From Eubacterium sp. (GTDB lineage Bacteria; Bacillota; Clostridia; Lachnospirales; Lachnospiraceae): a stretch of DNA of 5,292 nucleotides. The notes beneath the pieces were generated by a model. That model was not told the origin of the DNA. It did no database searches and saw nothing but the letters and a program-made list of their open reading frames with translations. Every line of letters starts with the position of its first letter. Position 1 is the stretch's first letter. The translations under genes and the position numbers were made by a program. The DNA is taken from NCBI GenBank assembly GCA_020844525.1, contig JAJGAH010000204.1, forward strand, positions 1 through 5,292. Reading direction: 5' to 3'. Below are positions 1-5,292 of the stretch, one piece after another.

Positions 1-1
1 T

Positions 2-502
2 TCCCTGTATGCGGGCATCATGGTGGATACCGACAACTTCATGTCCAAAACCGGCGTGCGTACCTTTGAGGCGGCGGCGTATCTTCGAAGAAGCGGCGCG
101 GATGTGACCCGGGTGCGCAAGATGTTCAGAGAGAATCTGGGAGATTACCGCGCGAAGGGTGAGACCTTCAGTAATGCAGAGATTTACCGCGGGCATTTTG
201 TGATTGCCGAATGCCCCAGCGAAAATGTGGAGAGCCCGACGATTGTTGGTTCCCAGGCAGCAAATCAGCTTTTGAATATCAAGGATGTCAAGGCATCCTT
301 TGTGCTGACCAGCTACAAAAATATCGTCTATATCAGTGCCAGGGCGATAGATGAAGTTAATGTACAGATCATTATGGAACGTCTCGGAGGCGGCGGCCAT
401 TTGAATATGGCTGGTGCGCAGATTCCCCGTGTATCGGTGGAGGAAGCGAAGGAGCGCCTGAAGAACGTATTGGACAATATGCTTGATGGAGGAGAAATCT
501 GA
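2..502 (+). CDS. gdpP: Cyclic-di-AMP phosphodiesterase GdpP, C-terminal part (5' truncated by window)
   Basis: GdpP is a membrane-anchored DHH-family phosphodiesterase that hydrolyses c-di-AMP to pApA and so sets levels of this second messenger. Only the last 166 codons are visible; the reading frame is open to the window edge, so the PAS-like, degenerate GGDEF and first DHH motifs lie upstream. Visible features are the end of the DHH domain, with the [10 protein letters not shown] segment (first D at visible residue 9, a conserved metal-site-type aspartate of DHH proteins) and the following [13 protein letters not shown] helix. The DHHA1 substrate-binding domain follows, with its GGGGH signature at nt 386-400 (visible residues 129-133) and the usual N-x-A-G-A after it. 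An internal ATG at position 20 is not the start, because the family match continues upstream of it. The TGA stop shares one base with the rplI start, indicating translational coupling. Assignment to GdpP rather than a stand-alone NrnA-type DHH protein rests on both the sequence and the rplI–dnaB neighbourhood. Confidence 0.93.
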   Translation, partial: SLYAGIMVDTDNFMSKTGVRTFEAAAYLRRSGADVTRVRKMFRENLGDYRAKGETFSNAEIYRGHFVIAECPSENVESPTIVGSQAANQLLNIKDVKASFVLTSYKNIVYISARAIDEVNVQIIMERLGGGGHLNMAGAQIPRVSVEEAKERLKNVLDNMLDGGEI

Positions 503-951
503 TGAAAGTTATTTTACTTGAAGATGTGAAATCCCTTGGGAAAAAGGGAGAAATCGTAAATGTAAGTGACGGTTACGCACGCAACCTGCTTCTGCCAAAG
601 AAGAAGGGACTTGAAGCCACACCGGCCAATCTGAACAGCCTGAAGCTTCAGAATAAGCATGCTGAAAAGCTTGCAGAGGAGGCACTTGAGGCTGCAAAGG
701 CTCTGAAGAAGGAAATTGAGGAAAAAACAGTAAAGATGCAGATCCGCATCGGAGAGGGCGGAAGGGTGTTTGGATCCATTTCCGCAAAGGAGATCGCAGA
801 TGCGGTCAGGAGTCAGCTAGGGATCGATATTGACAAAAAGAAAATCTCCATGGAAGGCCCTCTGAAGGAAATCGGGACAACAAAGGTGGACGTGAAGCTG
901 CATCCGCAGGTAATTGCGAAACTTTCTGTTCAGGTTACCGAAGAAAAGTAA
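502..951 (+). CDS. rplI: 50S ribosomal protein L9 (bL9)
   Basis: Bacterial ribosomal protein bL9 binds 23S rRNA near the base of the L1 stalk and extends outward along the ribosome surface. The 149-residue length is normal for the family. The N-terminal rRNA-binding domain (about residues 1-46) contains the family signature, with G13, G16, V21, G24-Y25 and N28-L-L in register. A long Lys/Glu/Ala-rich connecting helix covers about residues 45-75, and the C-terminal domain follows with GGRVFGSIS near residues 86-94. The start is fixed by a GGAGGAG ribosome binding site at 488-494 with a 7-base spacer. The ATG overlaps the gdpP stop (TGATG), so translation is probably coupled to gdpP. dnaB follows after 66 bases on the same strand, the standard Firmicutes arrangement. 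No unusual residues were seen. Confidence 0.98.
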   Translation: MKVILLEDVKSLGKKGEIVNVSDGYARNLLLPKKKGLEATPANLNSLKLQNKHAEKLAEEALEAAKALKKEIEEKTVKMQIRIGEGGRVFGSISAKEIADAVRSQLGIDIDKKKISMEGPLKEIGTTKVDVKLHPQVIAKLSVQVTEEK

Positions 952-953
952 GT

Positions 954-966
954 GTTCCAGTGGAAC
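954..966. repeat. Perfect 13-bp palindrome in the rplI–dnaB gap
   Basis: GTTCCA (954-959) and TGGAAC (961-966) form a perfect inverted repeat around a single central G, starting two bases after the rplI stop codon. The one-base centre is too tight for a good RNA hairpin with all pairs formed, so a DNA-binding site or chance are the alternatives. No promoter-like elements were recognised around it. Confidence 0.4.
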
Positions 967-976
967 AAAGATTTTC

Positions 977-994
977 CCCGGTGTAACAGCCGGG
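977..994 (+). other. Small GC-rich hairpin between rplI and dnaB
   Basis: CCCGG (977-981) pairs with CCGGG (990-994) across an 8-base loop, giving a 5-bp stem in the mRNA 6 bases ahead of the GGAG (1001-1004) that may serve dnaB. No run of T follows, so it is not an intrinsic terminator. It could act as an mRNA processing or stability element or mildly tune dnaB translation; this role is inference. Confidence 0.35.
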
Positions 995-1017
995 CAGACC
1001 GGAGCGGATGACAGGAT

Positions 1018-2364
1018 ATGGATGAATCAGTAATAAAGAGAATTATGCCGCACTCTGAGGAAGCGGAGCAGTCTGTAATCGGGTCAATGCTGATGAGCAG
1101 AGAAGCGATTACAACAGCATCCGAAATCCTCACGGGTGCTGATTTTTATCAGCAGCAGTACGGCATTATTTTCGATACGATGACAGAGCTTAATAATGAA
1201 GGAATTGCTGTAGATGTTGTGACGCTGCAGAACCGGCTGCGGGAGAAGAAGGTCCCACCGGAGATTTCGGACATGGAGTATGTCAGGGACCTTCTGAAGG
1301 CAGTCCCGACTTCAGCCAATATCAGACACTATGCTGAAATCGTGGCAGAAAAAGCTCTGCTGCGGCGTCTGATCAGGGCTTCTGAGGAAGTGGAAAACAG
1401 CTGTTACCAGGATGATCTTCCAATTGAACAGCTGCTGGATGAATCTGAGAAGAAGATGTTCCAGCTCTTCCAGCAGAAGACCGGGTCGGATTTTGTACCA
1501 ATCAAGCAGGTGGTGCTCAATGCCCTGAACACGATTGAGAAGGCATCCAAAACAACGGGAAATGTAACAGGTCTTGCAACCGGATTTACAGATCTCGATT
1601 ATAAAACATCCGGACTGCAGAATTCAGACCTCATCCTGGTTGCGGCCCGCCCTTCCATGGGAAAGACCGCTTTTGTTTTGAATATTGCGGAATATATGGC
1701 ATTCCGGCATGACAAACACGTAGCTGTTTTTTCTCTTGAGATGTCCAAGGAACAGCTGGTCAACCGCCTTCTGTCTATGGAGTCACATGTCGGCTCGCAG
1801 AACATCCGCAATGGCAATCTGAAGGATGACGAGTGGAAAAAGCTGATTGAAAGTGCGAATATTATCGGCAGGTCCAATCTGATCATTGATGACACACCGG
1901 GCATTACTGTCCGCGAGCTGCGCACGAAATGCAGGAAGTATAAGCTTGAGCATGGTCTCGATATTGTGATGATTGACTATCTTCAGCTGATGAGCGGAAG
2001 TGGCACCAGAAGATCGGATTCCAGGCAGCAGGAGATTTCCGAGATATCCCGTTCCCTGAAGGCTCTTGCCCGGGAGCTGAACGTGCCTGTTGTAGCTCTT
2101 TCTCAGCTCAGCCGTGCTGTTGAAAGCCGTCCGGACCATCGTCCGATGCTGTCAGACCTGCGTGAGTCAGGGGCCATTGAACAGGATGCGGACGTTGTCA
2201 TGTTTCTGTATCGGGATGATTATTACCATAAGGATTCAGAAAACAAGGGAATCTGTGAAGTGATCATTGCAAAGCAGAGAAACGGTCCGATCGGGACAAT
2301 CAATCTGGTCTGGCTGCCGGATTTCACCAAATTCGAGAATGCGGCCGTGGGCGATACACAATAA
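1018..2364 (+). CDS. dnaB: Replicative DNA helicase DnaB
   Basis: DnaB is the hexameric ATP-dependent helicase that unwinds DNA at the replication fork; in Bacillus the orthologue is called DnaC. The protein is 448 residues, normal for the family, with no intein. The N-terminal primase-interacting domain is recognisable from PHSEEAEQSVIGSML (residues 11-25) to about 105, followed by a linker and the RecA-like C-terminal domain. Walker A is ARPSMGKTA (210-218, K216/T217), the catalytic-glutamate motif is FSLEMS (238-243, E241), Walker B is IVMIDYLQLM (316-325, D320) and motif H3 is VVALSQLSR (358-366, Q363). The DLRESGAIEQDAD segment is at 380-392, and KQRNGP (419-424) holds the probable arginine finger R421. 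An in-frame TGA at 1009-1011 excludes any earlier start; the MDE…IKR…PHS N-terminus fits clostridial DnaB. The ribosome binding site is poor: GGAG at 1001-1004 is 13 bases away and AGGA at 1013-1016 is one base away. No intrinsic terminator is obvious downstream. Confidence 0.98.
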   Translation: MDESVIKRIMPHSEEAEQSVIGSMLMSREAITTASEILTGADFYQQQYGIIFDTMTELNNEGIAVDVVTLQNRLREKKVPPEISDMEYVRDLLKAVPTSANIRHYAEIVAEKALLRRLIRASEEVENSCYQDDLPIEQLLDESEKKMFQLFQQKTGSDFVPIKQVVLNALNTIEKASKTTGNVTGLATGFTDLDYKTSGLQNSDLILVAARPSMGKTAFVLNIAEYMAFRHDKHVAVFSLEMSKEQLVNRLLSMESHVGSQNIRNGNLKDDEWKKLIESANIIGRSNLIIDDTPGITVRELRTKCRKYKLEHGLDIVMIDYLQLMSGSGTRRSDSRQQEISEISRSLKALARELNVPVVALSQLSRAVESRPDHRPMLSDLRESGAIEQDADVVMFLYRDDYYHKDSENKGICEVIIAKQRNGPIGTINLVWLPDFTKFENAAVGDTQ

Positions 2365-2510
2365 GCCATGTGTCTGTATTCTGTGGCGTGTCCGGTTTTG
2401 GAAACCAGCTGCATTGTGTAATTGTGCAGGGCCCATGGCTGTTTCCGGATCATATAACCTATGGTCTTTGATGGTATTGGTTAGCTTTATCCTGAGCAAT
2501 GTTCTGGATT
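2365..2510. other. Intergenic stretch after dnaB with no convincing gene or terminator
   Basis: No recognisable gene is present between the dnaB stop and the ferredoxin promoter. A 5-bp hairpin, GGTTT (2394-2398) and AAACC (2402-2406) with a 3-base loop, lacks a T run, so it is unlikely to terminate the operon. A long-range inverted pair GCCATG (2365-2370) and CATGGC (2434-2439) could close a larger structure but is weak. A 35-codon hydrophobic reading frame begins at 2435 and is discussed under findings. Confidence 0.5.
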
Positions 2511-2801
<291 letters not shown>

Positions 2802-2827
2802 TTCCGGGATAAGATCTGGAAATGTCG

Positions 2828-2855
2828 CGCCGGCGCATCTGCGCCGGCGTTTTTT
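2828..2855 (+). terminator. Rho-independent terminator of the ferredoxin gene
   Basis: A perfect GC-rich stem, CGCCGGCGC at 2828-2836 paired with GCGCCGGCG at 2841-2849 (nine pairs, tetraloop ATCT, with A2837–T2840 also complementary), is followed immediately by six T at 2850-2855 and a further T-rich stretch. It lies 26 bases after the ferredoxin stop and separates the ferredoxin from the DUF1858 gene transcriptionally. Confidence 0.95.
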
Positions 2856-2895
2856 CTTTATTCAGAACAGCATGAACAGGACCATATGAAATACA

Positions 2896-2922
2896 CAGAC
2901 AGAATCGTACGAAGTGTATAAA
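2896..2922 (+). promoter_or_regulatory. Possible promoter of the DUF1858 gene
   Basis: TATAAA at 2917-2922 is a good -10 match. CAGACA at 2896-2901 matches the -35 consensus at four of six positions, but the 15-bp spacing is short, so activation or imperfect recognition is possible. An alternative is TTCAGA (2861-2866) with TATGAA (2885-2890) at 18 bp. A new promoter is expected here because a strong terminator lies just upstream. Confidence 0.4.
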
Positions 2923-2932
2923 CAGAATCGTA
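2899..2932. repeat. Pair of exact 11-bp direct repeats flanking a -10 box
   Basis: ACAGAATCGTA occurs at 2899-2909 and again at 2922-2932, with a 23-bp period, close to two turns of DNA. One copy lies in the presumed promoter spacer and the other starts on the last base of the TATAAA box. The first copy runs into the 8-bp palindrome TCGTACGA (2905-2912); just after the second lies the palindrome TGCATGATGCA (2933-2943). The arrangement resembles a tandem operator; regulator unknown. Confidence 0.5.
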
Positions 2933-2973
2933 TGCATGATGCAGTACTTGAAAAGCTGTAACAGGGAGATGCT

Positions 2974-3207
2974 ATGAAAATTACAAAAGATATGACAGTA
3001 ACGGAGCTTCTGAGTGTTGACCCAATGATCAGCAATATCCTTGCGGGGCATGGCATGAGCTGCCTGTTCTGCGGCGCTGCAATCCATGAGACGCTCGAAC
3101 AGGCATGTTATGTGCACGGGATTTCAGGTGAGCAGGTAGATCAGATGGTAGCACAGATCAACGATTTCCTCAGCGGACCGGAGGATGAGGAAATAGAAGC
3201 ACAGTGA
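2974..3207 (+). CDS. DUF1858 protein (hybrid-cluster-associated redox disulfide family)
   Basis: This 77-residue cytoplasmic protein has the hallmarks of the DUF1858 family, also named for association with hybrid cluster protein: an N-terminal MxItkDMTVxELL segment (residues 1-13), a P-x-I-s-x-I-L-a-x-h-G-M stretch (17-28), and the C-x-x-C motif C30-L-F-C33-G followed by an H-E-T-L-E-Q-A-C helix (38-45). The two cysteines are thought to form a redox-active disulfide or bind metal; the biochemical role of the family is not settled. The extra cysteine C45 and the acidic tail (PEDEEIEA) carry no assigned function. The start is supported by GGGAG at 2964-2968 with a 5-base spacer and by an in-frame TAA at 2959-2961. 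No hybrid cluster protein gene is in the window. The terminator upstream implies its own promoter, and no clear intrinsic terminator follows before the convergent GNAT gene. Confidence 0.9.
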   Translation: MKITKDMTVTELLSVDPMISNILAGHGMSCLFCGAAIHETLEQACYVHGISGEQVDQMVAQINDFLSGPEDEEIEAQ

Positions 3208-3285
3208 GAAATCAGCAGTCAAGCGGAGCCACAGAAGTACAGGACGACCAGCTGATCAGAGGGATGGCCCGGACGTATCTCAGGA

Positions 3286-4089
3286 CTACTGGGGCACATC
3301 GGGATCTCTGGCAGTCTGCATGATGCCGCGGCGCACGCGGAAGGAGTCTGTATAAAGATAGTGGAATCCAAGGGATTCATATAGATGAATAGCCGGAGTA
3401 TTTCCTTCCACGACCTGCAGATACGCGTGGCGTGCACCCATTTCTTTCCCGCGCATCAGTATGGTGCTTACAATACTCCGGGCAAGACCATGGCGGCGGT
3501 AATCAGGATGTACATGGATGGCATAGACCCCGACATATTCACGGTCCAGAATGCCAAGCCCTGTTCCGATGATCCGTTTCCCATCATGGACAGATACACA
3601 TACAGTTTCCTTTGGAATGGCGCGGTACATGGAGGGCACAATCTGCCGGTGCATGACGTTTGTCGTACCCTTAAGTGCAAACAGTCCCTCAATCCATGAC
3701 GAGGGAATGAATCTGGACACTTCCAGATGCAGACTCTTTTCCGAATGCAGCATTGTGTCCAGCTGCATATTTTCCGGGAAATCCAGGACCATATTATAGT
3801 TTATGTGTTCACGCACATAGCCTCTTGCTTCCAGGAAAGAATCAAATGAAGGATCCAGCAGAGGAGAAATTTTAAAAATACAGGGTGTTCCCCATTTCCG
3901 GTATACCTCTTCGGTGTACTGCATTTTTTCTTTCAATGGAATCTCAGAGACACCAATCTGTTCCACACAGTTCGTTCTGTGCGTATAAAAGTAAGAAAAC
4001 CGGAGAAGCCATCCGTCATAGATCTGAATCTGGTGCGAAGGCCATGCATTCAGAGACAGATCCTCTATCGTTTTTACCAGGGTATCCAT
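3286..4089 (-). CDS. GNAT family N-acetyltransferase
   Basis: A 267-residue protein with a C-terminal GNAT acetyl-CoA-dependent acetyltransferase domain; the substrate is unknown. The acetyl-CoA pyrophosphate-binding motif A is clear: YAIHVHPDYRRHGLA, with the R-R-H-G-L-A loop at about residues 198-203. It is followed by an Arg/Met-rich helix, the strand AYLQVV (222-227), and motif B with N-x-P-A-I-x-L-Y-x-x-L-G-F at about 230-242. The N-terminal half, with LNAWPSHQIQIYDGWLLRF, is typical of larger bacterial GNATs in which a degenerate first GNAT-like domain precedes the active one. Two starts are possible. The ATG at 4098 sits one base after the AGGAGG, which is too close, while the ATG at 4089 is 10 bases away and is preferred. 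It is convergent with the DUF1858 gene and divergent from the membrane protein gene. Toxin-type GNATs are much shorter and paired with a small antitoxin gene, which is not seen here. Confidence 0.9.
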   Translation of the reverse strand: MDTLVKTIEDLSLNAWPSHQIQIYDGWLLRFSYFYTHRTNCVEQIGVSEIPLKEKMQYTEEVYRKWGTPCIFKISPLLDPSFDSFLEARGYVREHINYNMVLDFPENMQLDTMLHSEKSLHLEVSRFIPSSWIEGLFALKGTTNVMHRQIVPSMYRAIPKETVCVSVHDGKRIIGTGLGILDREYVGVYAIHVHPDYRRHGLARSIVSTILMRGKEMGARHAYLQVVEGNTPAIHLYESLGFHYLYTDSFRVRRGIMQTARDPDVPQ

Positions 4090-4099
4090 ACTGGTCATA

Positions 4100-4105
4100 C
4101 CTCCT
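4100..4105 (-). promoter_or_regulatory. Ribosome binding site deciding the GNAT start
   Basis: On the minus strand AGGAGG is followed by one base and an ATG (4098), then by a second in-frame ATG (4089) at a 10-base spacing. One base is too little for initiation, so the downstream ATG is favoured; the protein would begin MDTLVK rather than MTSMDT. Confidence 0.7.
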
Positions 4106-4127
4106 GCATTTAAATAGGAATAGATTT

Positions 4128-4157
4128 ATCATAGCATGTCCGTGCAGCACTGATCAA
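4128..4157 (-). promoter_or_regulatory. Promoter of the GNAT gene
   Basis: Read on the minus strand, TTGATC (4157-4152) and TATGAT (4133-4128) are separated by 18 bp, with 4/6 and 5/6 consensus matches. The -10 box is preceded by TGC, giving an extended -10 element. Transcription would begin near 4121, leaving a short leader of about 30 bases that contains the AGGAGG. Confidence 0.65.
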
Positions 4158-4178
4158 GAATCAGCGGTACACTATTTC

Positions 4179-4207
4179 TTGCAAAGGGGTATTTCTTGGT
4201 TTATAAT
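4179..4207 (+). promoter_or_regulatory. Promoter of the signal-peptidase-like gene
   Basis: TTGCAA (4179-4184) and a perfect TATAAT (4202-4207) are separated by the optimal 17 bp. This is the best sigma-A-like promoter in the window. Transcription would begin near 4214, leaving an unusually long leader of about 118 bases before the ATG at 4332. It is back-to-back with the GNAT promoter, the two -35 boxes being 21 bp apart. Confidence 0.75.
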
Positions 4208-4269
4208 GACGCTGTATACAAAGCAGAAATGCTGTCTTATTGGTGAATTTTATTTTATTTAACAGGGAT

Positions 4270-4304
4270 AACAGAGGATGACGGATTGGATTACTGTCTC
4301 TGTT
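4270..4304 (+). other. Inverted repeat in the long 5' leader
   Basis: AACAGAG (4270-4276) is the exact reverse complement of CTCTGTT (4298-4304), extendable by one G·U pair, around a loop of about 19-21 bases. A second pair, ACGGA (4281-4285) and TCCGT (4306-4310), is interleaved with it, so the two stems are probably alternatives. A 4-bp stem with a GAAA tetraloop lies earlier at 4222-4233. None resembles a riboswitch class I recognise. Confidence 0.35.
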
Positions 4305-4331
4305 TTCCGTGAAGAATAAGGGGAGCTTAAC

Positions 4332-5292
4332 ATGTCAAAAGCGTTAAAGACAATTGTAGGAATTATTCTGGCGCTGTTTATTGCGTCGGGCGCGGCACTG
4401 ATCATTCCGACATTCGCCGGTGTTGATATGCGGGTTGTACAGCCGACGACTACCGGTAACATCGCGGTTGGAAGCGCGGTATACTCAAAGGAGCTTGATT
4501 CATCATCCATCGCGGAAGGACAGAAAATCCTCGGAATTGGTACAAATTCATTAAATATTTATACTGTGAAAAGCTACAGCAAGTCTGATGGAACCATAGT
4601 TGCCAATGATGGCACGCAGGATCAGGATTTCCAGGTTTCGTCCAAATATCTCAAGGTGATCTGCACGATCCCGTTCATTGGATATCTGATGATTGCCACC
4701 CAGTCAAAGGGCGGGATGCTCTGTCTTGGACTGATTCTTGCACTTGTTGTCTTTCTGTTCATTGCGGCGGAGGTGATCCGGCGCGGAGACGAGGACGAGG
4801 ATGAAGAAGATTACGAGGATGCAGAAGAGGATGACGCCTTTTATCAGACCCTCGCAGCCCGCAAAAAAAAGAGAGATGCGCAGGCAGATGTGGCGGCAGA
4901 AATGAACAGAAACGCTGCACATCGTGCAGCGGCACAGGCCGGACGCCAGACTGGAACTGATGCCGGGACTGGGAGAACAGGCAGCGCTCAGGTAAATCAG
5001 AGAAATACATCGGCAGATACAAATGGGATGACGGAAATTACCGGTTCGGAGCCTTCTGCTTCCAGCGCGGCAGCACATGCGGCACCAGATGAGAAGGAAT
5101 TTGGCACAGATTCGCTTCCGGATGTTCAGGCGGCACTTGAGGCAGCGCTTGAGAGCCAGCCATTGAACCATACCGGCGAGACAGCCAGAATCGATATACC
5201 GCAGCAGGAAACAGCAGCTGATGCTGATGCGCAGAATACAGCCTCATCTGCCGGGGAGATTGAGCTTGCAATGCCGGTACATACGGCGGATG
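4332..5292 (+). CDS. Membrane protein resembling signal peptidase I without catalytic residues (3' truncated by window)
   Basis: The first 320 residues are visible and the frame is open at the window end. A hydrophobic segment at about residues 7-28 (signal anchor) is followed by an extracytoplasmic domain of about 85 residues, a second helix at about 128-148, and a cytoplasmic tail. The outer domain follows the S26 signal peptidase plan: a G-N-I-A-V-G-S-A-V-Y strand where the enzymes have (S)M-x-P-T-I-x-x-G-S-L-V-Y, then V-K-S-Y…D-G-T-I-V-A-N-D, then I-P-F-I-G-Y-L before the second helix. The catalytic Ser (expected near residues 37-41, which read QPTTT) and the general-base Lys/His are not recognisable, so it is probably a non-proteolytic homologue. 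The tail is strongly acidic at 152-169, then basic (K178-R181), then Ala/Gln/Thr-rich and probably disordered. The start is set by GGGGAG at 4320-4325 (6-base spacer) and an in-frame TAA at 4317. The gene is certain; the family call is moderate. Confidence 0.8.
   Translation, partial: MSKALKTIVGIILALFIASGAALIIPTFAGVDMRVVQPTTTGNIAVGSAVYSKELDSSSIAEGQKILGIGTNSLNIYTVKSYSKSDGTIVANDGTQDQDFQVSSKYLKVICTIPFIGYLMIATQSKGGMLCLGLILALVVFLFIAAEVIRRGDEDEDEEDYEDAEEDDAFYQTLAARKKKRDAQADVAAEMNRNAAHRAAAQAGRQTGTDAGTGRTGSAQVNQRNTSADTNGMTEITGSEPSASSAAAHAAPDEKEFGTDSLPDVQAALEAALESQPLNHTGETARIDIPQQETAADADAQNTASSAGEIELAMPVHTAD

Noticed and set aside
1599..2139. Two overlapping minus-strand open frames opposite dnaB
   Set aside because: They lie entirely within conserved DnaB motif coding sequence and encode unrecognisable peptides.
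2394..2406. Candidate terminator for the dnaB operon
   Set aside because: The stem is five pairs with a 3-base loop and no T run follows, so it does not qualify as an intrinsic terminator.
3286..4098. GNAT as the toxin of a toxin–antitoxin pair
   Set aside because: The protein is about 267 residues, much longer than TacT/AtaT-type toxins, and no small ribbon-helix-helix antitoxin gene lies next to it.
3385..4262. Several plus-strand open frames opposite the GNAT gene
   Set aside because: The GNAT motifs A and B on the minus strand are unambiguous; the plus-strand peptides show no family features and no suitable ribosome binding sites.
4270..4310. H-type pseudoknot in the leader of the signal-peptidase-like gene
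   Set aside because: The two stems interleave, but a one-base linker between the two 3' strands makes simultaneous formation sterically unlikely.
4704..5171. 155-codon minus-strand open frame opposite the membrane protein gene
   Set aside because: Its sequence is Arg/Cys/Ser-rich with no family resemblance. The plus strand has a promoter, ribosome binding site and coherent membrane-protein layout, so this is a complement of biased codons in the low-complexity tail.

Overview
The window looks like chromosome of a low-to-mid GC anaerobic Firmicute, most likely a Clostridia/Lachnospiraceae-type gut bacterium. The reasons are the gdpP–rplI–dnaB order typical of Firmicutes, strong AGGAGG-like ribosome binding sites, sigma-A-like promoters, a clostridial-type 2[4Fe-4S] ferredoxin and a DUF1858 (hybrid-cluster-associated redox disulfide) protein. 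Genus cannot be fixed from sequence reading alone.

Layout. Positions 2-2364 (+) hold the 3' part of a conserved operon: the C-terminal DHH/DHHA1 part of the c-di-AMP phosphodiesterase GdpP (5' end outside the window), ribosomal protein bL9 (rplI) starting on the last base of the gdpP stop codon, and the replicative helicase DnaB. The 66-base rplI–dnaB gap carries a perfect 13-base palindrome and a small hairpin. Positions 2365-2627 hold no convincing gene but contain a likely promoter and a short structured leader for the next gene. Positions 2628-2801 (+) encode a 57-residue ferredoxin, missed by length-limited ORF calling, closed by a textbook intrinsic terminator at 2828-2855. Positions 2862-2973 hold a probable promoter whose -10 box is bracketed by two exact 11-bp direct repeats, followed by a 77-residue DUF1858 protein (2974-3207). 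A GNAT acetyltransferase lies convergently on the minus strand (3286-4089). It is divergent from the last gene; two good promoters sit back-to-back in 4128-4207. The last gene (4332 to beyond 5292) encodes a two-helix membrane protein that resembles a type I signal peptidase (S26 family) without recognisable catalytic residues. It carries a long acidic, then Ala/Gln/Thr-rich, cytoplasmic tail that runs off the window.

How the parts relate. The first three genes are housekeeping genes (second-messenger turnover, translation, replication). The ferredoxin and the DUF1858 protein are both small cysteine-based redox proteins, but they are separate transcription units because of the terminator between them. 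The GNAT protein and the signal-peptidase-like protein share only a divergent control region. The part most worth a second look is the signal-peptidase-like pseudoenzyme, followed by the repeat-flanked promoter upstream of the DUF1858 gene.
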